Shown here one piece after another: positions 18,214 through 27,313 of a DNA stretch of 64,000 nt. The notes below the pieces were generated by a model, which was not told the DNA's origin, ran no database searches, and saw only the letters and a list, made by a program, of their open reading frames with translations. Position 1 is the stretch's first letter, and each line of letters opens with the position of its first letter. Source of the DNA: Methanosarcina sp. 2.H.T.1A.6 (GTDB lineage: Archaea; Halobacteriota; Methanosarcinia; Methanosarcinales; Methanosarcinaceae). The stretch lies in assembly GCF_000979455.1 (NCBI RefSeq), contig NZ_JJOY01000031.1, forward strand, positions 1 through 64,000, written 5' to 3'. The position numbers were made by a program, and so were the translations under genes.

Positions 18214-19254
18214 TTGCCACCAAAGATTGCAGAAGTCATCGAACATGACGTATGCGCAGCCTGTGGGGCATGCGAGGCCGTATGTCCTATCGGAGCTGTT
18301 ACCGTAAAGAAGGCGGCAGAAATTCGAGATCCGAACGATCTGAGCCTGTATGAGAAAGGGGCCGGATACCAGGTTTGTGAAGGTTGCTTAACCTGTAGCC
18401 GTGTCTGTCCGGTAGTGGACGGCTTCATCGAGAACGAGCTTGCAAACGTGCGCAAGTTCTTTGGTGCAAGGTCAAAGGACAATGCAGGCAGCCAGGACGG
18501 AGGAGTAGCCAGCGGTATCCTTAAATCTCTCTTCAAGCAGGGTAAAATCGACTGCGCAGTTGGGATTACCAGAAATGAAAACTGGGAACCTGAAGTGGTC
18601 CTGCTGACAAGCGCGGAAGATGTGGAACGGACAAGAGGTACAAAGTACACATCAGACCCCGTGATTGCCGCGCTCAGGGAAGCTTTCGAAAAGTACGATC
18701 GGATCGCAGTTGTTGGAGTGCCCTGTCAGACTCATGCAGCACGGTTGATCCGGGAAAATGTAAACGAAAAGATCGTGCTCATTGTCGGACTGCTCTGTAT
18801 GGAAAGTTTCCATCATGAGGTCATGCTTGAGAAGATCATTCCTGAAATCCTTCAGGTAAAGGTCGAAGACATCCGGAAGATGGAGTTTACCAAGGGTAAG
18901 TTCTGGGTCTACACCGATGATGGCGAGGTTCACTCCGTGCCTATCAAGGAAGTGGCCAAGTTTGCCCGAAACCCCTGCCACCACTGCTGTGATTATACTT
19001 CGGTCTTTGCCGATATCTCAGTAGGTTCTGTCGGGGCTCCTGACGGGTGGAACTCGGTCTTTATCAGAACCGATATCGGTGAGAAGTACTTCGATATGGT
19101 CCGCGATGATATGGAGATCATGGAAGACCCCAAGCCGGGCCTCGAACTTGTCGGAAAGCTTATCGATATGAAGCGTAAGGGCAATGCCGGGCACTTCCTC
19201 GAAGTCTGCGAAAAGTTCAGCTTTGAGACTGGAATCCACAACGAAAAGATCTGA
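18214..19254 (+). CDS. fpoF: F420H2 dehydrogenase subunit FpoF (FrhB family)
   Basis: Iron-sulfur flavoprotein that oxidises F420H2 and passes electrons to the membrane Fpo complex or, as a free protein, to ferredoxin. 346 residues. Two 4Fe-4S motifs lie at Cys14/17/20/24 and Cys55/58/61/65, followed by FrhB N- and C-domains (GVASGILKSLFKQGKIDCAVG; CHHCCDYTSVFADISVGSVG near residue 260). The start is TTG with GGAGGT six bases upstream. In Methanosarcina fpoF lies apart from the fpo operon and next to mer, which is the arrangement here and separates it from other FrhB paralogs. Confidence 0.93.
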   Translation: MPPKIAEVIEHDVCAACGACEAVCPIGAVTVKKAAEIRDPNDLSLYEKGAGYQVCEGCLTCSRVCPVVDGFIENELANVRKFFGARSKDNAGSQDGGVASGILKSLFKQGKIDCAVGITRNENWEPEVVLLTSAEDVERTRGTKYTSDPVIAALREAFEKYDRIAVVGVPCQTHAARLIRENVNEKIVLIVGLLCMESFHHEVMLEKIIPEILQVKVEDIRKMEFTKGKFWVYTDDGEVHSVPIKEVAKFARNPCHHCCDYTSVFADISVGSVGAPDGWNSVFIRTDIGEKYFDMVRDDMEIMEDPKPGLELVGKLIDMKRKGNAGHFLEVCEKFSFETGIHNEKI

Positions 19255-19310
19255 AGTCTAAAATTAAATTCAATAAGAGAAAACCAGTACAAATTTGAGG
19301 TTGGACCCGA

Positions 19311-19832
19311 ATGACACGAGCTTTCTATATAGGACGTTTTCAGCCGTATCATTTCGGGCACCATGCCGTAATTACGCGGATTGCAGAAGAGGTGGATGAA
19401 CTGGTTATAGGCATCGGAAGTGCCCAGAAAAGCCATGAAGCCACCGACCCGTTTACTGCAGGGGAAAGGGTACTGATGCTCTATAATGCGCTTGAGCACC
19501 TTCCTATCCGTCATTACGTCCTACCCATCGAAGATGTCAGGTATAACTCTATCTGGGTCCACCACGTCGCATCCAGAACCCCTCGTTTTGACGTGGTGTA
19601 CTCAAACAATCCTCTCGTCATCCAGCTTTTCCGGGAAGCCGGGTTCTGCGTTAAGGAGTCCCCACTCTATATCAGGGAAAGGTACTCTGGAACTGAAATC
19701 AGGAGGCGGATGATTGCGGGAGAAAAGTGGGAGCACCTTGTCCCGAAACCTGTTGTAGAAGCAATCAAAGATGTCGATGGAGTAACCCGTCTCAGGAATG
19801 TTTCTGCAAGCGATAACAACTTTTCTCTATAA
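19311..19832 (+). CDS. nadM: Nicotinamide-nucleotide adenylyltransferase
   Basis: Makes NAD+ from NMN and ATP. 173 residues, the archaeal NadM type. The N-terminal GRFQPYHFGHHAVI carries the nucleotidyltransferase HxGH motif and YSGTEIRRRMIAGE near residue 125 is the second ATP-binding motif. GAGG precedes the ATG. It follows fpoF by 56 bases and may be co-transcribed. The last two codons and the stop are part of the first unit of a four-copy tandem repeat. Confidence 0.93.
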   Translation: MTRAFYIGRFQPYHFGHHAVITRIAEEVDELVIGIGSAQKSHEATDPFTAGERVLMLYNALEHLPIRHYVLPIEDVRYNSIWVHHVASRTPRFDVVYSNNPLVIQLFREAGFCVKESPLYIRERYSGTEIRRRMIAGEKWEHLVPKPVVEAIKDVDGVTRLRNVSASDNNFSL

Positions 19833-19920
19833 TGCTTTTTTCTTACTTTTCTCTATAATGCTTTTTTCTTACTTTTCTCTATAATGCTTTTTTCTTACTT
19901 TTCTCTATAATGCTTTTTTT
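19821..19920. repeat. Four-copy 26-base tandem repeat containing the nadM stop codon
   Basis: Four near-perfect copies of a 26-base unit beginning ttttctctataatgc; the first contains the nadM stop. The gap to 20480 is AT-rich with no gene. It contains a few TATA-like strings, for example ctatatatttatatt near 20287-20301, likely the promoter region of the next gene. Confidence 0.88.
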
Positions 19921-20480
19921 ATAGTGCTTTATTTCATAATGGTTTTTTATCATTTTTCCATTTAATGGTTCTTTTGAGCCCTCTAAATACCAGCATATTC
20001 TTAATTTATTTTATTAATAACATTTAAAAGTTAATGCCCTCACATATCACAATATTTTCTCTCTAATCGAAAAATTTTTATAAAAGAGGGAACTATCTTC
20101 ATTCAGCATACTCTCTAATATTATTCAATATCTGTTCGATTATCTATTTGCCTTTTGAGGATGATGTGTTCTAAATTTTAACCTGTATTTTACGTATTGG
20201 TTTTATTTGTAAATGAGCATAATCTCGAAAATGCACTAGGTGATTATACTATATTGAAAAATATCTCAGTATGCCTAAATTCTAAACTATATATTTATAT
20301 TAAAACCGTTTGTTGCAAAAACACACCTAAAAATCGCTTAATCATAGCAATATATTTTACTCTTTAAAATCCTGTTTTTTAATCTGGAAGTGTATGTTTT
20401 ATTAAACAGTAAAAACCGGATTAGAAATCAAACATCTTTAAAATATTTCTGATTAAGTGACTATTATGGAGGATGTAATA

Positions 20481-20969
20481 ATGCTAAAATTTGCGTTTGA
20501 TAAATGGATGAAGGTACTGTGTATTTTCACATTAGTCTTTTTTGTCCTGTCAATGACAGGAGCAGCATGCAGTAGTAGCAGCAGTACAAGTAAATATAAA
20601 ACAGATGCGATATCTGATACCTACAAAGTACCTGCCAGCCAGACATCCAAGACATTTAACGTACTGGCTAATGACAAAGGATCCGGCCTCAAAGTTGTGA
20701 CTACCGGGTACATCACTACGGCAAAAGGCGGCAAAGTGCTGATGAAAAGCAATGGTGCATTTAGCTATGTAAAGCCAGTTGCCTGTTCTAAAAAAAGTGA
20801 TAGTTTCACATATAAGGCAGTAAACAGGTACGGAGCTTATGACACTGCAAAGGTAACACTGAATTTTAAATGCAGTACCAGTTGCTCTACATGTTCCAAG
20901 ACCTCTACATGTTCTAAGACCTCTACATGTTCCAAGACCTCTACATGTACAAAGTGCTCTTGCAAATAA
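20481..20969 (+). CDS. Secreted protein with cysteine-rich C-terminal repeats
   Basis: 162 residues from the ATG at 20481, chosen for its GGAGG eight bases upstream. A signal peptide (about residues 1-30) ends at AACSSS, with a weak lipobox. Residues 35-125 resemble an Ig-like/cadherin-like extracellular module (DTYKVPASQTSKTFNVLANDKGSG is the usual opening, with the terminal SFTYKAVNRYGAYDTAKVTL). The tail is a tandem repeat of TCSKTS in which every unit carries a Cys (about nine Cys in the last 30 residues), encoded by an 18-base DNA repeat. It could form disulfides or bind metal at the cell surface. A strong terminator follows. Confidence 0.75.
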   Translation: MLKFAFDKWMKVLCIFTLVFFVLSMTGAACSSSSSTSKYKTDAISDTYKVPASQTSKTFNVLANDKGSGLKVVTTGYITTAKGGKVLMKSNGAFSYVKPVACSKKSDSFTYKAVNRYGAYDTAKVTLNFKCSTSCSTCSKTSTCSKTSTCSKTSTCTKCSCK

Positions 20970-21002
20970 ACATTTTAAGGGAACAGTGAAGTGTTAATTT
21001 TC

Positions 21003-21019
21003 CGGGGATTTAATCCCCG
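21003..21019 (+). terminator. Hairpin terminator
   Basis: Perfect 7-base-pair stem cggggat / atccccg with a 3-base loop and a T/C-rich tail, 33 bases after the stop of the secreted Cys-rich protein. It sits between convergent genes and may serve both. Confidence 0.7.
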
Positions 21020-21044
21020 TTTCCCTTGCTTTTTCCTTACACAA

Positions 21045-21605
21045 TCAAGGAACAAGGTCAATCCAGTCAATGGACCCGGGTTTATACTCCGGCATTTCTT
21101 TTTCGTTTCCACTTAAGATGTTGTCTATGATTTTTTCGAGATCCTGCTCTACTTCTTCAACACTCTTTCCTGTAGTATTAACCTCATAAACAATATCACA
21201 CCACTCAAAAGCCTCAACCAGGATAACATCGAGAGCTTCCGCCTCAGTGTTCTCCCTGATTTTCTCTTCCGAGTAGCCGCGTGTCTCCAGTCTGTTTTTC
21301 AGTTCCGGCGGGTATGCCCGGAGGACGATAATAGTATCAGCAATATAGTGGGCAAGGTGGCTTTCAAGAATTACTAATTCGTTTGCGGATCCTTTTTCCA
21401 TTTCATTAATAAGCTCAGGAAGGCGGCTTTGGACAAGCTCCATATCCGCAACTACTGCATCCCTTTTTTCATCAACTTCGGTGTAGAGGTGTTCTTGTTT
21501 GATAAGGTCGTTAAGGTGAATTACCTTCCACTGCCTTCTTTTTTCTAGAAGCTTGCTTACCGAGGTTTTCCCCGTACCCGGCGTACCTGTGAGTCCTATG
21601 AGCAT
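21045..21605 (-). CDS. Adenylate kinase-like protein (AK6/Fap7 type)
   Basis: 186 residues with a P-loop at the very N-terminus (MLIGLTGTPGTGKTSVSK). AK6/Fap7 proteins have adenylate kinase or ATPase activity and help 18S/16S rRNA maturation in eukaryotes and archaea. The LESHLAHYIADTIIVLRAYP segment near residue 80-100 and RLETRGYSEEKIRENTEAEALD (lid-like region) are typical. The ATG at 21605 gives the standard N-terminus; an in-frame ATG at 21707 overlapping the upstream gene would add a low-complexity extension and is less likely. No clear ribosome site is seen. Confidence 0.85.
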   Translation of the reverse strand: MLIGLTGTPGTGKTSVSKLLEKRRQWKVIHLNDLIKQEHLYTEVDEKRDAVVADMELVQSRLPELINEMEKGSANELVILESHLAHYIADTIIVLRAYPPELKNRLETRGYSEEKIRENTEAEALDVILVEAFEWCDIVYEVNTTGKSVEEVEQDLEKIIDNILSGNEKEMPEYKPGSIDWIDLVP

Positions 21606-21703
21606 GGAGAGGGAGAAAGGGTTTATCGCAGTTATACTTAATGCCGGTGATTGGCTGGGCTGCTGATTGTGAGGCGGCGAATTAAAAATTTTTCGGATTT
21701 CTT

Positions 21704-24085
21704 TCATTCCCGCCTTTTCAGCACCGTGACGATCCCCAGGTATCCGTCCACTGCGAGGTAGTCTCCGTTTTTTATGAGCTCTGTTGCATCCGGGACGCCG
21801 GTAACGCAGGGAATCCCATATTCTCGTGCAATGATTGCCCCATGGATCAGCATTCCTCCTCTGCGCTCCACAATTGCGGAACAAAGGGGCACGATAAAAG
21901 TCATATTGGGGTCTACGGCATCACAGACAAGGACTTCCCCTGCTTTCAGGTTGAAAAGGTCGGTCTCTTTCAGGATAACTTTTGCAAATCCTTCGGCTAC
22001 TCCTCGCCCGGAAGGGTTTCCCAGGAGCTGCCTTGGCTTTACCTTTTCCCTGAGGATTTTCGACTTTAGCGGCGGTTTTTTCCATTTGGGGCTATAAGAA
22101 GGGTCTCGAAGAGTTTTTGTTAGCTCTGCTGCGAGTTCCGGGGCGTAAAAAGCCTGAGCTTCTTCCGGAAGCCTGGCTTTTTCGTGAACTCTTTCAATTA
22201 GCCTTTTTCTGCCTTCGAAAAACGCCCTTTTGAGTTCAGCCTCTATTTTCCCGAGATAGATGTTGTCATCATCTCTGAGGCGGTAGCTCGCACGGCCAAG
22301 GTCAAGCAGTTCGGATGCACACTGCTTATTTTTGTCTTCGAAGCCGGATATAAATTTTTCTTTCAGGTACTGCATACGGTTACTGCTTATTTTTTCTGCA
22401 GGCATGGGGGCCGGGGGATGGAGGGCCATCTCAAGGAGCAGCCTGTAAAGGCCTTTTTTTGCTCCGGGACTTTCAGAATAGCTCCCTCCGTATCTGGATA
22501 TAAAAGAGTCAAGTTCTTCTTTAAATTCAGTTAAGGCTTTTCCCTCAGCTTCAATTTCAGGTCTTCCTTCAAGCTCAGTTCTATTTGTGTCTGAATGTCG
22601 GGTATCTGTATCCGAAGGTCTTGTTTCCCCCGCAGGTACTATCTCGGGCTCAGGCCTGCTCTCTTTTTCCGGGGCAGTTTCCTCAGCTTCAATCTGCTCC
22701 TTTATCGACTGTATAAGCTCTGGACTCTTCCGGATTTTTTCGGAAATTTCCTCAAGTTTTCGGTTCCTTTCGAGGCTTAACATTTCAGTCCCGGAAAGGA
22801 GGTCTGCAAACTCATAGGGGTCTTCGGGGTTTATGGTTTCATTATAGACTTTTCCAAAAAGGCGGGCCCCGTGAGCAAAGGGTATGAACTCCTCCCAGTA
22901 AATGTCATACCACTTCCTGTAGATTTCAGCCCTTCTTTCTATTTCCCCCGCAAGAGCAGAATCTGACAGTCTTTCAATATTTTCTCTTTCCAGGTCCCTG
23001 GCTTCTGCCTGCATGGCCGGGATGTATTTTTCCTCTATGGCTTTCCTGAGCTCTTTGAGGTTCTCGAAACTTCTCCTGAGGCTCAGATACCAGCGCCGTT
23101 TTTCGTCCCTGTCTTCCCGCAGGATAGTGGTTATCGGCCTTGCCTGGAGAATATAAAGGGTTGAGTCCCGGAAGGTCCATTCTATATCCTGGGGAACTCC
23201 GAACAGGTTTTCTGCTTTTCGGACCAGTTCAAAGACTTCCAGGACCTCAGCAGGGGTAAGAGGAGGAGTTTTTTGAAAAGCTTCTGGCAGGGCTTTAAGT
23301 TCCGAACCTTCTCCTCCTGCAAACACCGCTTTTTCCCTTTCAGCCGGCATGTGAGTTTTTATGCTTCCAGTCTGCCTGGCAAGGGTCCAGCGGTCAGGCT
23401 CCACAGTGCCGTCAACAAGCCCCCTGTTAAGCCCGTACACAGCTTCGATAACGGCTTCGGATTCGTTATCAGGATTTTCCCCGAAAGCAACTCCAGATAC
23501 TCTTCCCTCTATCATTTCCTGAACCAGCACAGCCATTGCACTGCTGAGAATATCAAGCCCCATTTCTTTTCGATATAGGAGGGCCGTATCCGACCAGAGG
23601 GAAGCCCATACAAGGCGGAGGTGCCGCAGGATAGCCCGGGCTCCACGGATATTGACATATGAGGCGTGCACACCTGCAAAAGAGGTCTTTGCGCTGTCTT
23701 CTCCGGGGGCAGAAGACCTGACTGCAACTATTTTATCTCCAAAATGACTGGCAAGCCCTTCTTCCAGTTCCTTTTCCATTTCCCCGGGAAAGGGAGTCCG
23801 GGTGAACATGTGCTTTATTTTTTCAGAAATATCCCAGAGTTCTTCCCAGCGCATCTCCTCAAAGGGCTTTCGGCTGAGTTCAAGGAGGATTCTGCCCCTG
23901 AGCCCTGTCCTGTCAACGTATGCCTCGTAAGCTTCAGTGCAGATGCAAACACCTGCCGGGACGGTCAGTCCCTTCCTGTGCAGTATACCAAGGGCGGAAG
24001 CTTTTCCTCCGCAGGCTTTTCCGGTATTTTCCCGGATCTCTTCAATAGGTATGATCCACCTTCCCGTAATCAACCCCCTCTCCAT
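21704..24085 (-). CDS. PEP-synthase-like dikinase without PEP-binding domain
   Basis: 793 residues. Residues 1-330 form the PPDK/PPS N-terminal ATP-grasp domain (GGKASALGILHRKGLTVPAG, VAVRSSAPGEDSAKTSFAG, DIEWTFRDSTLYILQARPI). Residues 340-690 are a Glu/Arg-rich helical region with a Pro/Glu-rich linker near 470-510. Residues 700-793 are the swivelling phosphohistidine domain with GGMLIHGAIIARE, placing the catalytic His at about 748. In PEP synthase the His domain is central and a PEP-binding TIM barrel follows; here the protein ends 45 residues after the His. The order ATP-grasp, helical middle, His domain is that of rifampin phosphotransferase-type enzymes. The substrate is unknown, and annotation as PEP synthase would be misleading. 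Confidence 0.82.
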   Translation of the reverse strand: MERGLITGRWIIPIEEIRENTGKACGGKASALGILHRKGLTVPAGVCICTEAYEAYVDRTGLRGRILLELSRKPFEEMRWEELWDISEKIKHMFTRTPFPGEMEKELEEGLASHFGDKIVAVRSSAPGEDSAKTSFAGVHASYVNIRGARAILRHLRLVWASLWSDTALLYRKEMGLDILSSAMAVLVQEMIEGRVSGVAFGENPDNESEAVIEAVYGLNRGLVDGTVEPDRWTLARQTGSIKTHMPAEREKAVFAGGEGSELKALPEAFQKTPPLTPAEVLEVFELVRKAENLFGVPQDIEWTFRDSTLYILQARPITTILREDRDEKRRWYLSLRRSFENLKELRKAIEEKYIPAMQAEARDLERENIERLSDSALAGEIERRAEIYRKWYDIYWEEFIPFAHGARLFGKVYNETINPEDPYEFADLLSGTEMLSLERNRKLEEISEKIRKSPELIQSIKEQIEAEETAPEKESRPEPEIVPAGETRPSDTDTRHSDTNRTELEGRPEIEAEGKALTEFKEELDSFISRYGGSYSESPGAKKGLYRLLLEMALHPPAPMPAEKISSNRMQYLKEKFISGFEDKNKQCASELLDLGRASYRLRDDDNIYLGKIEAELKRAFFEGRKRLIERVHEKARLPEEAQAFYAPELAAELTKTLRDPSYSPKWKKPPLKSKILREKVKPRQLLGNPSGRGVAEGFAKVILKETDLFNLKAGEVLVCDAVDPNMTFIVPLCSAIVERRGGMLIHGAIIAREYGIPCVTGVPDATELIKNGDYLAVDGYLGIVTVLKRRE

Positions 24086-24107
24086 TAAAAATATCAGACC
24101 TGAATAG

Positions 24108-24225
24108 AAAAATGTCTGATTATATCTCTAAATGTCTGATTAAATCGAAAATGTATACTTATATCTTTAAATGTCTGATTATATCTCTAAATATCTGATT
24201 AAATCGAAAAAGGTTCGATTATATA
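24108..24225. repeat. Degenerate repeats upstream of the dikinase-like gene
   Basis: Alternating copies of aaatgtctgattatatctct and a variant ending in aaatcgaaaa, about five units. It contains many TATA-like strings and lies in the promoter region of the minus-strand gene ending at 21704. Confidence 0.65.
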
Positions 24226-24245
24226 TATCAAACCGAATTAATATA

Positions 24246-24770
24246 TTAAACCGAAACTTCAACAACATGCTGGAAACGGGTCACAACAATGTATTTTTCT
24301 ACCCGGATTTTCAGAAAAGCCGTTGTGGGCGAATGCAAAAAATCCATAAGGTAAGGATGCTTCATCAGATATATTTTTTCCATTATGCTGCGCTCAAAGT
24401 CCTCGACGGGCTCTACTTTTCCCAGCACTGTTACAGCCATTGCGTCCCGAAAATCTTCGATTGTGTTCTTCCTGTTATCAATCAACAGGGAAATTGAAGG
24501 ATTTGCTGACAAATTTGAGTATTTCCTGGTTGCTTTCGTGGTCGAAAACAGAATATACTTGAGCTTTTCATCCGAGGCAAACGCAACAAGGCTCACGTAA
24601 GGCGCTGTTCCGTTTTGAGTTGCCAGGACGGCAAGGGGCTGAGGTTCAAAAAATTCTTTCAGTTGTTCTAGCAGTTCTTTTTTTTCGAGCCCTATCTTCT
24701 TCTCTACAGGGGTTTCCCCTTCCTTTTCTTCCAGGTCCTGAGGAATTACGGATGCTATCTCATCTTTCAT
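24246..24770 (-). CDS. Pyridoxamine-phosphate-oxidase-fold FMN/F420-binding protein
   Basis: About 174 residues. The split-barrel domain begins near residue 35 (FEPQPLAVLATQNGTAPYVSLVAFA) and contains LKYILFSTTKATRKYSNLSANPSISLLID, the flavin/F420-binding region of this superfamily, then AMAVTVLGKVEPVED. The first 30 residues are Glu/Lys-rich. The start at 24770 has GGAG eight bases upstream; a GTG two codons earlier is possible. It is probably an FMN- or F420-dependent reductase of unknown substrate. The next gene downstream encodes a cytochrome b5-like protein, whose start lies 320 bases upstream of this ATG. Confidence 0.8.
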   Translation of the reverse strand: MKDEIASVIPQDLEEKEGETPVEKKIGLEKKELLEQLKEFFEPQPLAVLATQNGTAPYVSLVAFASDEKLKYILFSTTKATRKYSNLSANPSISLLIDNRKNTIEDFRDAMAVTVLGKVEPVEDFERSIMEKIYLMKHPYLMDFLHSPTTAFLKIRVEKYIVVTRFQHVVEVSV

Positions 24771-24856
24771 ACTCACAACTCCCTCTTGTTTGCTATTTCC
24801 TGAATTTTCCTGAAACCTTCAAATCATTTGTCAAAACCATTCATTACAAAGCCTTT

Positions 24857-25090
24857 TTATTTTTTCAAAGTTCCGACAACAGGGTAATCCTTAAAAACTT
24901 CAGGGCCGTGGGGCGCTTCGTTGTCCATTGCTTCCGAGAGGTCCTGCCCTGAATCATGGAGCCCCTGGTGAGTGCCGTCTTCCCATAGATAACTGTTTGA
25001 TACGTCGTATACCTGGCCGGCATAGGCGATGTAAACCTTGCCGTTCTTCCCGTTGTACTCTGAAAGTTCTTCAAGTGTATACTCTTTCAT
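24857..25090 (-). CDS. Cytochrome b5-like heme-binding domain protein
   Basis: 77 residues, soluble, a single cytochrome b5-like domain: YTLEELSEYNGKNGKVYIAYAGQVYDVSNSYLW followed by a His-containing loop (DGTHQGLHDSGQDLSEAM) and PHGPEVFKDYPVVGTLK. The order matches short prokaryotic b5-like/MAPR-type proteins. The axial ligands are not certain by eye because the HPGG loop is altered. A GGGGAAAA string precedes the ATG. Confidence 0.82.
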   Translation of the reverse strand: MKEYTLEELSEYNGKNGKVYIAYAGQVYDVSNSYLWEDGTHQGLHDSGQDLSEAMDNEAPHGPEVFKDYPVVGTLKK

Positions 25091-25198
25091 TTTCGATTTT
25101 CCCCTTTCTTTGACTTTGCAGTACTGATCTGAGTTTTAATCTCATCCAATCTGAGTTTTAATCTCATCCTGAGGCATGTATCCAGCTGAGTGCGAACC

Positions 25199-27292
25199 TC
25201 AAACATTAAGCATCTTTAACATATCGTTGGTTTCAGTAGTAGGAAGCCGGCATTCATAGTTCTGGCAGACGTATGCAGTTGCCTTTCCCTCAATCGGGAG
25301 CTGTTCTTTTGTGTATTCTGCAAGGTCTGTAATTTCGGAATTTTCTCCTTCGGGCCTGAAAACCAGCACTTTATTAGGTATGAAGTAGCTCCAGAGCTCT
25401 TCAAGCATATGTACTGTATCCGGAGATTCGCGTTTTCCTGAAATAATTACTTCATATGAAGGTCCCAGTCTGAAATCAAGGGAAGACAGAAACTGAGTGT
25501 ACCCCGAAGGCGCTTTCCGGATCAGCTTTGAAAATGAGCGTTCGAGCCTGTCAGCAGTTTCCTCGAGTTCAGGATCTGCAATTATCCTGGAGAGGCGCAG
25601 AAGGTTCAACATTTCAATTGAGTTCCCGGACGGTATTGCTGCATCTATAAACTCCTTTTTTCTGAAGATAAGAGATTCACTATCGTTGGCTGTGAAATAG
25701 AGTCCCCCGTTGGCCGGGTCCCAGAAGTGTTCAAACAATTCACTGTTCAGGGAAATGGCTGCTTTGAGGTGCCGCAGCTGGAACCCTGCCTCATAAAGTT
25801 CCAGGAGACCATATGTCAGGAAGGTGTAGTCATCGGAAGTTCCGGAAATTCCTGCAACTCCATCCCTGTAACGGTGAAGTAGCCTGTTGTCGGGGCTGTA
25901 AAGGGTTTCCATAATAAAATCTGCGGCTTTTTCTGCGGCTTTCAGATATTTTTGTTCCCCAAAAACCTGGAAGCCTTTTGCAAAAGCTGCAATCATAAGC
26001 CCGTTCCAGTCGGTCAGGATCTTATCATCCATTGAAGGCCTTTTGCGCTCGTATCTGGCTGCAAGGAGTTTCTCTCTGGAACGTTTTACCCGTTTTTCAA
26101 CCTCTTCTACGGGAATCTTAAGTTCGGCTGCAAGGGAACCCGGAGAGAGGGCCATGTAGAAGAGATTTGTTCCGGTTTTTCTGCCCCTTATCTCTTCTTC
26201 AAAGTTGCCTCCCTCCCTCAAATTGAACATTTTTATAATCAATTCGGAATCCTCAGGGCCAAGGACGCTCCGGACCTCTTCTATGGTCCACAGGTAGTAC
26301 TTTCCTTCTTCCCCTTCAACATCGGCATCCTCCCCGCAGTAAAACCCGCCTTCCGGAGATGTCAGGTCCCTCAAAACGTAATCAAGGATTCCCTCTGCTG
26401 TTTCTTTATACAGGTTTTTCCCGGTAACCTGATAGGCTTCAGTGTATGCAGCTGCGGTAAGAGCCTGATCGTATAACATTTTTTCAAAGTGAGGCAGAAC
26501 CCACATGTTGTCCGTGGAATAACGATGAAAACCCGAGCCCAGCTGGTCATAGATTCCTCCCCTGCGCATATTGTCCAGGGTATGTTCTACCATATGAAGG
26601 GCTTCAGGGTTTCCGCTGCGTTTCCAGTAGCGGAGCAAAAAGGAAAGTTTGTGCGGGGTCGGGAACTTTGGAGCCCCTTCAAAGCCTCCATACTCGATAT
26701 CAAATGAATTCAGAAGTTCGTCGTAAGCTTCTTCGATTACCTCTTCCCCAAGTCCGTCTCCTGCAGACTCTACAATCATGCTCTGGATGGTAGATGTAAT
26801 CTTTTCAGCTGAATCAAGCACATCCTCATGTTGCTGGTTCCAGATTTCTTTTATCCTGGGCACCAGTTCCAGCATTCCTGTCTGGTTGAAGCGCGATTTT
26901 TTCGGAATATAGGTGCCTGCAAAAAAGGGTTTTTTACCCGGAGTAATAATAATATTAAGAGGCCAGCCTCCTCTTCCAAGAATAATCTGGCAGACAGTCA
27001 TGTAGATATTGTCAATATCCGGTCGCTCTTCCCTATCCACTTTTATGGAAACAAAAGCTTCGTTCATGAGTCTTGCAACTTCTTCATCCTCAAAAGACTC
27101 ATGTGCCATCACATGGCACCAGTGGCAAGTGGAGTATCCAATTGAGAGAAAAACAGGCTTGTTTTCGTTTCTGGCTTTCTCAAAAGCCTCTTCTCCCCAC
27201 GGGTACCAGTCCACAGGATTATAGGCGTGCTGTAGAAGATAAGGGCTCTTTTCGTTAATCAGGCGGTTATGTTTTCTTTGTTCTTTTCCCAG
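25199..27292 (-). CDS. YyaL/DUF255 thioredoxin-domain protein with apparent CTG start
   Basis: About 697 residues: N-terminal thioredoxin-like domain with [16 protein letters not shown], then an alpha/alpha barrel like six-hairpin glycosidases ([32 protein letters not shown]). The family's function is unsettled. The first ATG/GTG/TTG in frame is the GTG at 27214, but the frame upstream encodes [18 protein letters not shown], the conserved family N-terminus. The frame is open back to the rhodanese stop with no ATG, GTG or TTG. The best start is CTG at 27292 with a GGGGGG run six bases before it; ATT at 27298 is the alternative. A small sequencing error is also possible. It directly follows the rhodanese gene (21-base gap). 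Confidence 0.85.
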   Translation of the reverse strand: MGKEQRKHNRLINEKSPYLLQHAYNPVDWYPWGEEAFEKARNENKPVFLSIGYSTCHWCHVMAHESFEDEEVARLMNEAFVSIKVDREERPDIDNIYMTVCQIILGRGGWPLNIIITPGKKPFFAGTYIPKKSRFNQTGMLELVPRIKEIWNQQHEDVLDSAEKITSTIQSMIVESAGDGLGEEVIEEAYDELLNSFDIEYGGFEGAPKFPTPHKLSFLLRYWKRSGNPEALHMVEHTLDNMRRGGIYDQLGSGFHRYSTDNMWVLPHFEKMLYDQALTAAAYTEAYQVTGKNLYKETAEGILDYVLRDLTSPEGGFYCGEDADVEGEEGKYYLWTIEEVRSVLGPEDSELIIKMFNLREGGNFEEEIRGRKTGTNLFYMALSPGSLAAELKIPVEEVEKRVKRSREKLLAARYERKRPSMDDKILTDWNGLMIAAFAKGFQVFGEQKYLKAAEKAADFIMETLYSPDNRLLHRYRDGVAGISGTSDDYTFLTYGLLELYEAGFQLRHLKAAISLNSELFEHFWDPANGGLYFTANDSESLIFRKKEFIDAAIPSGNSIEMLNLLRLSRIIADPELEETADRLERSFSKLIRKAPSGYTQFLSSLDFRLGPSYEVIISGKRESPDTVHMLEELWSYFIPNKVLVFRPEGENSEITDLAEYTKEQLPIEGKATAYVCQNYECRLPTTETNDMLKMLNV

Positions 27293-27313
27293 TAAAATCC
27301 CCCCTGCGTTTCC

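Noticed and set aside
21605-21884. N-terminal extension of the adenylate kinase-like protein
   Set aside because: The region lies inside the dikinase gene in another frame and has no family similarity; the P-loop should be at the N-terminus.
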